Part shown: in pieces, positions 19,319 through 30,013 of the stretch
Numbering within the stretch: the first letter of the stretch is position 1
How the letters are laid out: each line of letters starts with the position of its first letter
Made by a program: the position numbers and the translations under genes
Assembly: GCF_900116145.1 (NCBI RefSeq)
Contig: NZ_FPAB01000001.1
Span: 620,001-684,000, forward strand
Source: Streptomyces harbinensis
GTDB lineage: Bacteria; Actinomycetota; Actinomycetes; Streptomycetales; Streptomycetaceae
DNA length: 64,000 bases
Reading direction: 5' to 3'
The notes under the pieces: generated by a model
Told to the model about the DNA's origin: nothing
Database searches by the model: none
The model's input: the letters and a program-made list of their open reading frames with translations, nothing else

Positions 19319-20373
19319 ATGCCACTGACAGCTCTTCCCGGCATCCCGCGCCCCGGGCAGCCGCTTCGCCGTCCGCGCCGGTGGGCGGGGCTCGCGCTGT
19401 TCCTGGTACCGCTGCTGCTCGTCCCCGGCGTCGCCCGGGCGGACGAACCGGCCGATCCCGTCGATCCGGGCGGCCCCGACGGCTTGGAGCAGAGGGTCGA
19501 TCCGGACGAGGAGAACGTCGGGGGCGAGGCCGTCCTCAGCACCGGCCATGTGGACCTCGGACCCCGGTTCATCGACGGCGTCTGGCGCATCCAGGGCCGG
19601 GACGACTCCCAGGTCCCGCCGGTGTGGCGGCTGCTGACGGACGTGGTGACCGAGGTGTCCGAGGAGGCCAGGCAACCGGTCCCCGACGACGAGCAGTTCG
19701 CGTTCCTGGGCGCCGCACCCGGCGCGGACGTGTACGTCATCCCGCAGACCCAGGCGCCCGGCGTCATCTGGCTGGGCTGGAACACCCAGGACCCGGAGGT
19801 CATGAACCGGGTCGACCGGGGTGTCACGCTGTCCATGCTGGGCGCCGAGGGCCCCGGGCACTTCTCGGTCTTCCTCCAGGACGGGGCGTTCGGCCCGCCC
19901 GACGTGCTGTGGGACGGCTCCGAAGCGGACCGGCAGGACCTGTGGGTGGACGTCAACACGCACACGCACGCCAACTGGGTCTTCACCGAGCCCGGGGTCT
20001 ATGTGATCGACATCGAGATGTCCGCCGACCTGATCACCGGCGAACGGGTCAGCGACCGGGCGGCGCTGCGGTTCGCCGTCGGCGGGGAGACCGACGTGAG
20101 CGAGGCGTTCGCGGCCCGTGCGCTGCCCGAACAGCCCGCCGTGCCGCAGGACGGCGACGGCGCCCCGGCGGAATCCGGCGCCGGGGACCCGGCGGAGCCC
20201 GGGGACGACGACGCCGGGCAGCCGGGCCGGGGCGCGCTGAGCGTGCCGCTGGCCGTGGCGGGCGGCGCCGTCGTCCTGCTGCTGGCGGCCGTCGCCCTGG
20301 TCACGGTGCGGGGCCGGCGTGCCCGGCGGCTCGCCGCGCTCCCGGAGTCCGGCGAGCGCGGGGACGGTGCCCG

Positions 20374-20377
<4 letters not shown>
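19319..20377 (+). CDS. Membrane-anchored surface protein with anchored-repeat domain
   Basis: A 352-residue exported protein: a signal peptide ending around GVARADEP, one anchored-repeat domain (STGHVDLGPRF, VIWLGWNTQDPEV, HTHANWVFTEPGVYV), a Pro/Gly/Asp linker and a C-terminal membrane helix (SVPLAVAGGAVVLLLAAVAL) with an Arg-rich cytoplasmic end. There is no LPxTG, so anchoring is by the helix. The stop overlaps the start of the ATPase gene, so it is part of the zinc importer operon. A likely role is passing zinc from surface to binding lipoprotein; this is inferred from context. Confidence 0.82.
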
Positions 20378-21119
<742 letters not shown>

Positions 21120-21120
<1 letters not shown>

Positions 21121-22007
21121 TGCTCTCCCCCGCCGAGTTCGTCGCCGATCTGTTCAATCCGGCGCTGTCCTTCCTGCCGAAGGCGCTCTTCGTGGCGCTG
21201 ATGTCGTCCGTGGTGTGCGGGATCATCGGCTGCTACGTGGTCCTGCGCGGCATGGCGTTCATCGGGGACGCGGTGGCCCACGCCGTCTTCCCCGGTCTCG
21301 CGGTCGCTTTCGTCGTCCAGGGCAATCTGGTGATCGGCGGCGCCACGGCCGGGGTGCTCACGGCGGTGGCGGTCGCGGTGTTCGCCCAGAACAGGCGGCT
21401 GCGCGAGGACAGCGTGATCGGGGTGTTCTTCGTCGCCGCCTTCGCGCTGGGCATTGTCGTCATCAGCCGCGCGCCGGGCTATTCGGGGTCGCTCCAGCAG
21501 TTCCTGTTCGGGTCGATCACGGGTATCCCGGACGAGGACCTCTATGTCGTGGCGGGGTCCTCCGCCGTACTGCTCACGGTGCTGTTCCTGCTCCACAAGG
21601 AGTTGGTCGCCGTCACGCTCGACCGCGAGACGGCGCGCGCGGCCGGGCTGCCGGTCTTCGCGCTGGATCTGGCGCTGTACGTGATGGTGTCCGTGGCCGT
21701 CGTCATCTCGGTGCAGACGATCGGCAACATCCTGGTGCTGGCGCTGCTGGTGACCCCGGCGGCCTCGGCGCGGCTGCTCACCGACCGGCTGCCGGTCATG
21801 ATGGCGCTGGCCCCGGCGATCGGCGGTTTCTCGGCCACCGTCGGCCTGTATCTCTCCTGGAGTCTCGACCTGCCCACCGGCGGCACGATCGTGCTGGTCG
21901 CCACGGCCGTCTTCCTGCTGGCCTGGGGGCTGGCCCCGCGGCACGGTCTGGTGGCCCGGTTCACCGCGCGCCGCCGCCCCCGTACCGCCGCGACGCCCGA
22001 CCCTTAA
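21120..22007 (+). CDS. ABC transporter permease, zinc/manganese type (ZnuB-like)
   Basis: A 295-residue ABC-3 family permease with 7-9 hydrophobic helices. The motif RGMAFIGDAVAHAVFPGLAV is the conserved ZnuB/MntB loop. The ATG overlaps the ATPase stop (TGATG). It forms the membrane channel of the anchored-repeat zinc importer. The zur-like gene follows after a Zur-box-like site. Confidence 0.92.
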
Positions 22008-22013
22008 TGGACA

Positions 22014-22028
22014 TGGAAACCATCCCCA
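22014..22028 (+). promoter_or_regulatory. Zur-box-like operator upstream of the Fur-family regulator
   Basis: TGGAAACCATCCCCA lies 16 bases before the regulator start. It matches the CobW site TGAAAACGATACCCA at 12 of 15 positions. Its position implies autoregulation. Confidence 0.6.
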
Positions 22029-22044
22029 TTTACAGTGCCGTTGC

Positions 22045-22545
22045 ATGGCACGTTCGATCGAACGAGGTGAACCCCTGGTGGGCCGCCGGAAGCGTGAGCG
22101 CACCCCACCGGACGCCCCCGGCCCGCGGCCGGCCCGCCGCCGGGAGGCGGTCAGCCGGCTCCTGACCGGCTGCGGCGAGTTCGTCTCGGCACGGCAACTG
22201 CACGCCCTCGCGGTGCTCCAGGAGGTCGATGTCAGCCTGACCACGGTGTACCGCGCGCTCAACGAACTGGAGGAACAGGGCTGCGCCGACGTCGTCCTGG
22301 ACGGCAACGGCGAACGCCTCTACCGGCCGCGAACGGCGGGCGAGCACCGCCACTACCTGCTGTGCCGCGACTGCGGCGTCAGCCGCGTCCTCGACGCGGC
22401 CGTCGTGGAGACCTGGACCGAACGGGTGGGCGAGGAGACGGGGTTCGCCGCCCTGGAACACCTGGTCCAGCTCTCCGGCATCTGCGGCCCCTGCCAGTCC
22501 ACCGACCCGGCCGGCCGGGCGCCCGGGGCCACGGCCGGGGAGTGA
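22045..22545 (+). CDS. zur: Fur-family metalloregulator, probable zinc uptake repressor Zur
   Basis: About 166 residues. A winged-helix N-terminal half (SARQLHALAVLQEVDVSLTT followed by VYRALNELEEQG) is typical of Fur DNA-binding domains. HRHYLLCRDCGVSRVLD carries regulatory metal ligands, and the CxxC pairs CRDC and CGPC form the structural zinc site. Zinc rather than iron is inferred because the surrounding genes are zinc importers and candidate sites match Zur operators. The ATG at 22045 was used; a GTG at 22078 would remove an unusual N-terminal stretch. Streptomyces genomes often have another zur elsewhere, so this may be a cluster-linked copy. Confidence 0.83.
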   Translation: MARSIERGEPLVGRRKRERTPPDAPGPRPARRREAVSRLLTGCGEFVSARQLHALAVLQEVDVSLTTVYRALNELEEQGCADVVLDGNGERLYRPRTAGEHRHYLLCRDCGVSRVLDAAVVETWTERVGEETGFAALEHLVQLSGICGPCQSTDPAGRAPGATAGE

Positions 22546-22670
22546 GGCGAGACCGGCCGGACCACCGAACGGGGACGCGCGGACCGCCGCCGCCCGCCCG
22601 GCACCGCGCTCGCGCGCGGTACCCCGCACATCGGGGGAACTTCCGCGCCCGCGCTCCCGACGATTCACCC

Positions 22671-23747
22671 ATGAGATTCCGTACGATGCCGCCGGCCGCC
22701 GCCGGGTGCCTGCTGGCGCTCACCGCCGCGTGTTCCACCGGCACCACCGAACCGGGCACGGCCACGGCTCCCCCGGCCCAGGGCCCCGGGGCGCGCACGT
22801 CCTATCCGCTGACCATCGACAACTGCGGCCGGGAGATCACCTTCCAGGAACCCCCCAGCCGTGTCCTGCTGCTCAACGGCACCTCCGTGGCCGAGGTGGA
22901 GAGCCTCATCGCCCTCGGTGTCGAGGACCGGATCCTCGCCAACGGCCAGTCCTACGGGGTGTCCGACGACCCCGGGATGGTCGAGCGGATAGCGGCGCTC
23001 CCCACCGGGGACCTGAGCCTGAACGAGAACTTCGAGGTCCCCCGCGAGCAGGTCCTCGCCCTCCAGCCCGATCTCGTCATCTCCACCTGGGCCGGCGGCT
23101 TCGATGCCGCGACGGGCTCGGCCACCCGCGACCAGCTCGCCGCCGCCGGCATCAACAGCCTCGTCACCCCGGTCAACTGCGCCTACGGTGACCCGGCGGC
23201 CCGGCCCGAGGACCAGCGGCGCCACGACGCGCAGTCGGTGGAGTCCTCCTTCGAGCTGCTGTACACCCTCGGCGAGATCTTCGACGTGTCCGACCGCGCG
23301 GCCGGCCAGGTGGAGCGGGCACGCGCCGAACTGGCGGAAATCGCCGAGGCGGTGGCGGGAAGCGATCCGGTCAGCGTTCTGGCCGTCTATCCCGGCATGG
23401 CGATGATGAACAACAACGGACTGCCCGCCGTCTTCGCCGGGGGCATCTCCGACGACATCGTCGCACGCGCCGGCGCCGTCAACGCCTTCGCGGGCAGCAC
23501 CGGCCCCGAACTGGCCGACATCAACGCCGAGGCGCTCGCCACCGCTGACGTCGACGTGCTGGTCATCGGCCTCTTCACGGCGGACGAGGACGCCGAGGCG
23601 TACGCCCGCGACCTGTTCGAGCGCTTCCCCGCCTGGGAAGCCTCCCGCACCGGCACGTACACCACCGTCTCCGACAGCTTCTACCTCGGCCCGCTGAACG
23701 CCCTCGCCGTCGCCAGGATCGCCGATGCCGCGCACAGCCTCCCGTAG
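22671..23747 (+). CDS. Siderophore/zincophore-binding lipoprotein (FecB/BtuF type)
   Basis: A 358-residue class III periplasmic-binding-type lipoprotein with lipobox LTAAC (Cys21). VLLLNGTSVAEVESLIALGV and LQPDLVISTWAGGFD are the usual class III signatures for helical-backbone chelate receptors. It overlaps the permease gene by 23 bp and heads a three-gene importer like the one in the coelibactin locus. It probably recognises the metal-loaded thiazoline product of the NRPS genes at the left of the window. Confidence 0.88.
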   Translation: MRFRTMPPAAAGCLLALTAACSTGTTEPGTATAPPAQGPGARTSYPLTIDNCGREITFQEPPSRVLLLNGTSVAEVESLIALGVEDRILANGQSYGVSDDPGMVERIAALPTGDLSLNENFEVPREQVLALQPDLVISTWAGGFDAATGSATRDQLAAAGINSLVTPVNCAYGDPAARPEDQRRHDAQSVESSFELLYTLGEIFDVSDRAAGQVERARAELAEIAEAVAGSDPVSVLAVYPGMAMMNNNGLPAVFAGGISDDIVARAGAVNAFAGSTGPELADINAEALATADVDVLVIGLFTADEDAEAYARDLFERFPAWEASRTGTYTTVSDSFYLGPLNALAVARIADAAHSLP

Positions 23748-24780
23748 CCCTCACCTGATATCGGGCCGCCGCTATCCGCCGGCAGTCGCCGTACTGGCGG
23801 GTGCGCTGCTGCTCTCCATCGCGGTGGCGATCTCGGTGGGCACCGTGCACGTCCCGGTCGGTCAGGTCCTCGACGTACTCCTCACGAACCTGACCGGCGG
23901 CGGCCGGGAACCGGATCCGCTCACCCAGCAGATCGTCTGGGACTTCCGCACGCCGCGCGTGCTGCTGGCGGCGCTCGCCGGGGCCGGGCTCAGCCTGGCC
24001 GGGGTGTGCCTCCAGGCGCTGGTGCGCAACCCCCTCGCGGACCCGTACGTGTTCGGGGTGTCCGCCGGGGCCTCGCTCGGCGCGGTCCTCGCCATGACCA
24101 CGGGCGTCACCGCCGTGGCCGGACTCGGCGTGACGGGGGCCGCCTTCGCGGGTTCGCTGCTGAGCCTGCTCGTGGTGTTCGCGCTGGCCCAGCACAGCGG
24201 GCGGCTGCTGGGCTCCAGCCTGATCCTGGCCGGCGTGGCGATCGCCTACCTCGGCAACGCCGTCACCGGCTACCTCCAGCTCCAGGCCAACCCCTCCGAA
24301 CTGCGCGCCGTGATGTTCTGGCTCCTGGGCTCCGTGGCGGGCGCCTCCTGGCCGGACCTCGCCATCCCGGCGGTGGCCGCCGCCGTCTGCACGGTCGTCC
24401 TGCTGACCCGGGCGCGCCCCATGAACGCCCTGGCCACCGGCGACGACACCGCCGCCGGACTCGGGGTCGGCGTCCAGCGGCTGCGGGTGCTGCTGCTGGT
24501 GGCCTCCTCGCTGCTGACCGCCGTCATCGTCAGCGTCGCGGGCGGGATCGGCTTCGTCGGCCTGGTGGTGCCGCACGCCGTACGGCTCCTCGTCGGACCC
24601 GACCACCGGAAGGTCATCCCCGTCTCGCTGCTGCTCGGAGCCGTCTTCCTGGTGCTCGTGGACCTGCTCACCCGCACCCTGGACCGGCCCAACGAGATCC
24701 CCATCGGCATCGTCACCGCCCTCCTCGGGGCCCCCTTCTTCCTCGCGCTGCTCCGCGGCCGGAAGCGGGTACTGCGATGA
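23725..24780 (+). CDS. FecCD-family ABC permease
   Basis: A 351-residue FecCD permease with about ten hydrophobic helices. FRTPRVLLAALAGAGLSLAG and ADPYVFGVSAGASLGAV are family hallmarks, as is the C-terminal PNEIPIGIVTALLGAPFF. A single permease without a partner suggests a homodimeric channel, as in BtuC. The start lies inside the 3' end of the binding-protein gene, and its stop overlaps the ATPase start (ATGA). Confidence 0.92.
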   Translation: MPRTASRSPHLISGRRYPPAVAVLAGALLLSIAVAISVGTVHVPVGQVLDVLLTNLTGGGREPDPLTQQIVWDFRTPRVLLAALAGAGLSLAGVCLQALVRNPLADPYVFGVSAGASLGAVLAMTTGVTAVAGLGVTGAAFAGSLLSLLVVFALAQHSGRLLGSSLILAGVAIAYLGNAVTGYLQLQANPSELRAVMFWLLGSVAGASWPDLAIPAVAAAVCTVVLLTRARPMNALATGDDTAAGLGVGVQRLRVLLLVASSLLTAVIVSVAGGIGFVGLVVPHAVRLLVGPDHRKVIPVSLLLGAVFLVLVDLLTRTLDRPNEIPIGIVTALLGAPFFLALLRGRKRVLR

Positions 24781-25544
24781 GAGTCGACATCCACGGCCTG
24801 ACCGTGCGGATCGAGGACCGCGCCCTCCTCGGCGACGTGTCCCTGACCGCCGAACCCGGCACCGTCACCGGCCTGATCGGCCCCAACGGCTCCGGCAAGA
24901 GCACCCTGCTGCGCTGCGTCTACCGCGCGCTGCGGCCCACCGGCGGGCGGGTCCTGATCGACGACGACGAAGTGTGGAAGCTGTCCTCCCGGGTCGCCGG
25001 GCGGCGTACGGCGGTGGTCACCCAGGACCACGACCTGGACAACGGCTTCTCGGTGGCGGAGATCGTGGCCATGGGGCGGCTGCCCCACAAGCGGTTCCTG
25101 GAACGTGACAGCGCCTCGGACCACGACACCGTCCGCGCCTGTCTGGCCAGGGTCGGCATGGAGTGGGCCGCCGGCCGGGTGTTCGCCGGGCTGTCCGGCG
25201 GCGAGCGGCAACGCGTCCTGCTCGCCCGCGCGCTGACGCAGCGGACACCGGTGCTGCTGCTGGACGAGCCGACCAACCACCTGGACATCGGCTCCCAGCT
25301 GGAACTGCTGGAACTCGTCCGCGCACTGGACCTCACCGTCGTGGTCGCGATCCACGACCTGGGGCACGCGGTGGCCTACTGCGACCGGTTGGTCCTCCTG
25401 CACGAGGGACGGCTGCGCGCCGCCGGTACGCCCGAGGAGGTGCTGACGCCGGCGACCGTGGCCGAGGTGTTCGGCGTCCGCAGCGCCATCGTCCCGCACC
25501 CGCTGACCGGCCGGCCCCACCTGGTGACCGCGCCCGCCGGTTAG
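24777..25544 (+). CDS. ABC ATPase for siderophore/zincophore import
   Basis: A 255-residue FepC/FhuC-type ATPase: Walker A GPNGSGKSTLL, signature LSGGERQR, Walker B VLLLDEPTNHLD, switch His in AIHDLGHA. The start overlaps the permease stop (ATGA), so both are co-translated. It powers uptake of the metal chelate. Confidence 0.93.
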   Translation: MRVDIHGLTVRIEDRALLGDVSLTAEPGTVTGLIGPNGSGKSTLLRCVYRALRPTGGRVLIDDDEVWKLSSRVAGRRTAVVTQDHDLDNGFSVAEIVAMGRLPHKRFLERDSASDHDTVRACLARVGMEWAAGRVFAGLSGGERQRVLLARALTQRTPVLLLDEPTNHLDIGSQLELLELVRALDLTVVVAIHDLGHAVAYCDRLVLLHEGRLRAAGTPEEVLTPATVAEVFGVRSAIVPHPLTGRPHLVTAPAG

Positions 25545-25648
25545 AGAGGACGGCACCGAGATGCGGTCGCACCACCCGAGCCGGCACCACGGCATGCGAC
25601 GGGACCGGCGGATCCGGCCGTCCGCGCCGGTGAGAGCATGAGCGCACC

Positions 25649-26428
25649 ATGCGATTGGACGGAGCGGTGCGCGGCATCAGGGCGGCGGTGTTCGCCGGTG
25701 TCTGCGTCGTCCTCGCCCTGGTCGGTCACGTGCACGCCTCGGGTGCGCCCGTACCACCGCCCGTCGCGATGGCCGCCTTCGCGGCCGTCGCCCTCGGCGC
25801 CTGGCTGTGCGCCGGTACGGACCGGCGGCCCGTCACCGTCACGCTCGCGGCCCTCGGCACCCAGGCCGGTCTGCACCTGGCCTTCTCCGCCGGGCAGCGG
25901 GCCGGCACGCCCCCGGACGGGGCGTCCGGGGCGTCGGCTGTGCAGGATCTCGCGCGCGCCCTGCTGTGCGGTGACGGCCCGTGGACACCGCTGTCCCCCG
26001 ACCGGGCGGCGGAGCTGATCACGGCCGCGGGTCTCACCGTGCCGGGGCACGATCACGCCGGTCCGGCCCACCACGCGGCGCAGGCGGGCGCGCACCTCGC
26101 CCACGGTGCCGGGGAGCACCACTCCGCCGGCATGCTCCTGGCCCACCTCGGCGCCGCACTGCTGTCGGGCCTGTGGCTGGCGTGCGGCGAACGGGCGACC
26201 TGCGCGGTGCTGGGGCTGCTCGGCCTGTGGCTGGTCGCGCCGCTGTGGCTGGCCCGGCTGTGGTCGGCGCCCGTCCCGCAGCAGCCCGGGCCCGCGTGCG
26301 TGCCCTCGGCGGACGTTCCGGTGCTGCGGGCACGCCTGTTGCTGCACACGATGATCTCGCGGGGGCCGCCCCGCCGGCGGGCTGTCGTCCGACGACAGCG
26401 GGGAAGCGCGACGCGGACCGCGTCGTGA
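25649..26428 (+). CDS. His-rich integral membrane protein of a probable copper locus
   Basis: A 259-residue protein I cannot name. It has several hydrophobic segments (about 10-30, 40-55, 65-80, 160-185, 190-215) and a His cluster between them (PGHDHAGPAHHAAQAGAHLAH then GEHHSAGM, about 130-160) that could bind metal on the outer face. Its neighbours downstream are an ECF sigma factor and, on the other strand, a PCu(A)C chaperone and copper P-ATPase, so a role in copper handling is inferred from context. Confidence 0.65.
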   Translation: MRLDGAVRGIRAAVFAGVCVVLALVGHVHASGAPVPPPVAMAAFAAVALGAWLCAGTDRRPVTVTLAALGTQAGLHLAFSAGQRAGTPPDGASGASAVQDLARALLCGDGPWTPLSPDRAAELITAAGLTVPGHDHAGPAHHAAQAGAHLAHGAGEHHSAGMLLAHLGAALLSGLWLACGERATCAVLGLLGLWLVAPLWLARLWSAPVPQQPGPACVPSADVPVLRARLLLHTMISRGPPRRRAVVRRQRGSATRTAS

Positions 26429-26513
26429 GGCCGGGCCGCGCCGCGGTCCGGTGAGCACCCGGACGACCGGCGTACCGGTCGTCTCCTCTCTCATCCGTGA
26501 CGAGGTCATTTCC

Positions 26514-27164
26514 ATGATCACCCCTGCCCTGACCAGTGAGCCGTCAGGACCGTACCCCCAGGGCGGACCCACCGGCGCGGCACTCGGGACGCCCGAGCCC
26601 GGCCCGGCGACCGACGACCGGACCCGGCTGGCACTGACCGCCGCCCGCTCCGGAGCACCGGAGGACATCGCCCGCTTCGTGACGGCCTTCGCGGCGGACG
26701 TCACCCGCTACCTCGCGTTCCTGCATCCGGACACCGACGCCGTGGAGGATCTGGCGCAGGAGACGATGCTGCGCGCGATCGTGGCGCTGCGACGGTTCGA
26801 GGGCCGGTCCTCGGCCCGCACCTGGCTGTTCTCGATCGCCCGGCGCACCGTGGTGGACAGTGTCCGCCGCGCCTCGGCGCGGCCCAGGCTCGCCGACGGC
26901 GAGGACTGGGAGCGGCAGGCCGAGGTCCGTCAGGCACCCGGGGCCCAGGCCGTCCACGGCCTCGACGAGGCGGTGGCGCTGCGCGCCCTGCTCGGCACCC
27001 TCACCGCGGAACGCCGGCAGGCGTTCCTCGCCACCCAGGTGTGGGGCCTGTCCTACGAGCACTGCGCCTCGCTCAGCGGGTGCGCGGTGGGCACCGTACG
27101 GTCCCGGGTCTCCCGGGCCCGCGCCGATCTGGTGCGGACGCTGCGCGACGCCGAGCGGGTCTGA
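26514..27164 (+). CDS. ECF sigma factor
   Basis: A 216-residue sigma-70 family group IV factor. Region 2 (VEDLAQETMLRAIVALRRFEG and SSARTWLFSIARRTVVDSVRR) and region 4 (AFLATQVWGLSYEHCASLSG then GTVRSRVSRARADLVRTL) are clear. The ATG at 26514 has GAGG 8 bases upstream and drops a non-conserved N-terminal stretch. No anti-sigma factor with a ZAS motif is next to it; the His-rich membrane protein before it could play that part, which is a guess. Confidence 0.87.
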   Translation: MITPALTSEPSGPYPQGGPTGAALGTPEPGPATDDRTRLALTAARSGAPEDIARFVTAFAADVTRYLAFLHPDTDAVEDLAQETMLRAIVALRRFEGRSSARTWLFSIARRTVVDSVRRASARPRLADGEDWERQAEVRQAPGAQAVHGLDEAVALRALLGTLTAERRQAFLATQVWGLSYEHCASLSGCAVGTVRSRVSRARADLVRTLRDAERV

Positions 27165-27233
27165 CCGCCGGCGCCGTCCCGGGGCGCGTGGGAGGCGGTG
27201 GTACCGCGTCGCGCGCGCCCCGGAGACGGGATG

Positions 27234-27761
27234 TCAGCTGCCGGGCGGCACGACCACGGCGGTGACGGGGATCTCGCCGGCCTGCCGGAAGCGCAGGACG
27301 AAGTCGATCCGTTCCCCTTCGGCGAGCGGACGGTCCGGGGAGAGCATCACATTGGGGGTGAAGGGGCTCATCTCCAGGGTGGCGCCCGCCGGTACGGTGA
27401 CCCGGGGGATCATCACCATCCGTCCGGCGCCCGTGGTCAGTTCCCGGTCGGAGAACATCGTCCGGCCCCTCTCCGTACGGACCTCCAGAAGCTGGTCGTC
27501 CGACCCGCCGGTGTTCACGAGGTCGAAGAAGACGCCGGTGGTGTCCTGGGTGTCGAGGACGGGCAGGAACACCCGGCCCTCGCCGGCCTCGATCGCGGCG
27601 GGGGTGCCCGCCCGGCCGGTCCCGGCCCACAGGCTCAGGCAGGCCAGCGTCAGCAGCCCGGCCGCGACCGGTGCGAGGGCCGCCCGGAACGCGCCCGGCA
27701 GGCGGGCCGGGCCCGGCCGCCGCGGTGCGGCGGTGCTGTCCTCGGTGGGGCGGGGGCTCAT
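27234..27761 (-). CDS. PCu(A)C-type periplasmic copper chaperone
   Basis: A 175-residue exported protein: a cytoplasmic Pro/Arg-rich lead, a hydrophobic segment (about 30-50) and a beta-sandwich of the copper chaperone PCu(A)C family (FFDLVNTGGSDDQLLEV, MVMIPRVTVPAGATLEMSP, NVMLSPDRPLAEGERIDFVL). The usual H-x10-M-x21-H-x-M ligand set is not clearly complete: Met residues remain but the His positions are largely absent. The start overlaps the stop of the P-ATPase gene (ATGA), so it is translated from the same message. Confidence 0.8.
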   Translation of the reverse strand: MSPRPTEDSTAAPRRPGPARLPGAFRAALAPVAAGLLTLACLSLWAGTGRAGTPAAIEAGEGRVFLPVLDTQDTTGVFFDLVNTGGSDDQLLEVRTERGRTMFSDRELTTGAGRMVMIPRVTVPAGATLEMSPFTPNVMLSPDRPLAEGERIDFVLRFRQAGEIPVTAVVVPPGS

Positions 27762-30013
27762 CCGATGCTCCTCGGGCCGTTGCGGTGGGGGCGGGGCGGG
27801 GCGGGCGTCCAGGCCCGCAGCCGCAGGCTGTTGAGGACGACGAGGAGCGAGCTGAGCGACATCGCCGCCGCGGCGACCATCGGGTTGAGCCGGCCGGTGG
27901 CGGCCGTCGGGATCAACAGCGCGTTGTAGGCGAACGCCCAGACGAGGTTGGCGCGGATGGTGGCCAGGGTGCGGCGGGCCAGCGCGGCGGCGTCGGCGAG
28001 CGCCGCCAGATCGCGGCGGACCAGGGTGATGTCGGCGGCGCCGATCGCGGCGTCCGTGCCGCTGCCCATGGCGATCCCCAGGTCGGCGGAGGCGAGCGCG
28101 ATGGTGTCGTTCACCCCGTCGCCGACGACCGCCACCCGCCGGCCCCGGGCGCGGAGGCCGGCCACCAGGCGTGCCTTGTCCTCGGGGGTCAGCCGCGCGT
28201 GCACCTCCGCGATGCGGAGTTCGGCGGCCACGGCACGCGCCGTTCCGGGGACGTCTCCCGTCGCGAGAACGGGCCGGATGCCCAGCCGCCGGAGCCGGTC
28301 CACCGCGCGGTAGGCGCCACCGCGCACGGCGTCGCCGATCCCGGCCACCGCCTCCGGCCTGCCGTCCACGACGATGAGGACCGGGGTCAGCGCCCCGGCC
28401 TCCGCCCGGGACACCGCTTCCGTCAGTTCCGCGGGCAGTCCGGCCAGGGCGGACGCCGCACACACCTCCACCTTCCGCCCCTCGACCCGCGCGGTCACAC
28501 CCCTGCCGGGGACGGCGGTGAACTCCTCCGCCGCGGGCAGGTCCTCCCCGCCTCGGGTGGCGTGGGCGACCAGGGCCCGGCCGAGCGGGTGTTCCGCGGG
28601 CTTCTCCGCGGCGGCGGCCAGCCGCAGCACCTCCGCCTCCCCGATGCCGCCCTCCCGCACCACGCACCGGGCGACCGTCATCCGGCCGGTGGTCAGCGTC
28701 CCGGTCTTGTCGAGGACGACGGTGTCGATCCGCCGCAGCGCCTCCAGGGCGCGCGGCCCCGAGATCAGCACGCCCAGCCGCGCCCCGCGCCCGGTGGCCG
28801 CCAGCAACGCGGTGGGCGTGGCCAGTCCCAGCGCGCACGGACACGCGACGACCAGGACGGCGACCGCCGCCGTGAGCGCGGCCTGCGGATCGGCGCCGGC
28901 CCCGGTCCAGAAGCCGAGCACCGTCACCGCGACGGCGAGCACGGCTGGCACGAAGCCCCCGGCCACCCGGTCGGCCACCCGCTGGACGCGTGCCTTGCCG
29001 GCCTGGGCGTCGGCCACCAGCCGGGCGATACGGGCCAGTTGGGTCTCGCTGCCGACCGCCGTCGCCCGGACCCGTACCGTGCCGCCGCTGTTCACGGCGC
29101 CGCCGAGCACGGGCGACCCGGGGGCCACCTCGACCGGCTTGCTCTCGCCGGTCATCAGGGAGGTGTCCAGCGCCGACCGGCCGTGGACGACGACTCCGTC
29201 GCCGGCGACGCGTTCGCCCGGGCGGACCACGAACACCTGCCCCACGGCGAGTTCGGCGAGGGGCGCGGTGCGCTCGGTGCCGTCCGCCGCCCGGAGCGTC
29301 ACCTCGGCCGGAGCCAGGCCGGCCAGGGCCCGCAGCGCGGCGCCCGTCCCGGCCTTCGCGCGGCGTTCGAGTGCCCGGCCCAGCAGCACGAACAGCGGCA
29401 CCGCGACGGCCGCCTCCAGATAGATGTGGGCGACGCCGTCGGAGGCCGACGGCAGAAAGCTGAACGGCATCCGCATGCCCGGCTCCCCGGCGCCGCCGAA
29501 GAACAGGGCGTAGGCCGACCACAGGAAGGAGGCCGTCACGCCCAGGGAGACGAGGGTGTCCATCGACGCGGAGGAGTGCCGCAGCCCGCGTACCGCCGCC
29601 GCGTGGAAGGGATGCGCGCTCCACACCACGACCGGCGCGGCCAGCACGAAGCACAGCCACTGCCAGTGGGTGAACTGCCAGGCCGGCACCATCGACAGCG
29701 CGATGACCGGAAGGGAGAGCACGGCGGTCACGGCGAGCCGGTGCCGCTCGGCGGGCCCCTCGGTCGGAGTCTCCTTCGGCGCGGGTTCCTCGCCGACCGC
29801 GGTGGCCGGGTACCCGGCGCTCTCCACCTGGCGTACGAGATCCTCGGCGCCGGTCTCCCGCGGGTGCGTCACCCGGGCGATGCCGGTGGCCAGGTTCACC
29901 GTCGCGTGCACGTCCGCGAGTTCCGCCAGCCGCTTCTCGACCCGGCGCACGCAGGCCGCGCAGGTCATGCCGCTCACCCGCAGATCGGTCGTCACCGTGG
30001 TCCGCACCCTCAC
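27758..30013 (-). CDS. Heavy-metal P1B-type ATPase, probable copper exporter (CopA-like)
   Basis: A 751-residue P-type ATPase. One N-terminal heavy-metal domain has GMTCAACV. The transport motif is ACPCALGLATPTAL (CPC, typical of Cu+ and Ag+), the phosphorylation site is DKTGTLTTG, the nucleotide-binding His-Pro is HPLGRAL and the hinge is GDGVNDTIAL. Eight membrane helices fit the hydrophobicity. A GTG start overlaps the stop of the small His-rich gene upstream. Export of Cu+ from the cytoplasm fits the chaperone encoded next. Confidence 0.94.
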   Translation of the reverse strand: MRVRTTVTTDLRVSGMTCAACVRRVEKRLAELADVHATVNLATGIARVTHPRETGAEDLVRQVESAGYPATAVGEEPAPKETPTEGPAERHRLAVTAVLSLPVIALSMVPAWQFTHWQWLCFVLAAPVVVWSAHPFHAAAVRGLRHSSASMDTLVSLGVTASFLWSAYALFFGGAGEPGMRMPFSFLPSASDGVAHIYLEAAVAVPLFVLLGRALERRAKAGTGAALRALAGLAPAEVTLRAADGTERTAPLAELAVGQVFVVRPGERVAGDGVVVHGRSALDTSLMTGESKPVEVAPGSPVLGGAVNSGGTVRVRATAVGSETQLARIARLVADAQAGKARVQRVADRVAGGFVPAVLAVAVTVLGFWTGAGADPQAALTAAVAVLVVACPCALGLATPTALLAATGRGARLGVLISGPRALEALRRIDTVVLDKTGTLTTGRMTVARCVVREGGIGEAEVLRLAAAAEKPAEHPLGRALVAHATRGGEDLPAAEEFTAVPGRGVTARVEGRKVEVCAASALAGLPAELTEAVSRAEAGALTPVLIVVDGRPEAVAGIGDAVRGGAYRAVDRLRRLGIRPVLATGDVPGTARAVAAELRIAEVHARLTPEDKARLVAGLRARGRRVAVVGDGVNDTIALASADLGIAMGSGTDAAIGAADITLVRRDLAALADAAALARRTLATIRANLVWAFAYNALLIPTAATGRLNPMVAAAAMSLSSLLVVLNSLRLRAWTPAPPRPHRNGPRSIG

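Noticed and set aside
22671..25544. FecCD importer considered as an iron-siderophore system
   Set aside because: Not excluded, but the adjacent Zur-like regulator and coelibactin-like synthetase make zinc chelate uptake the better reading.
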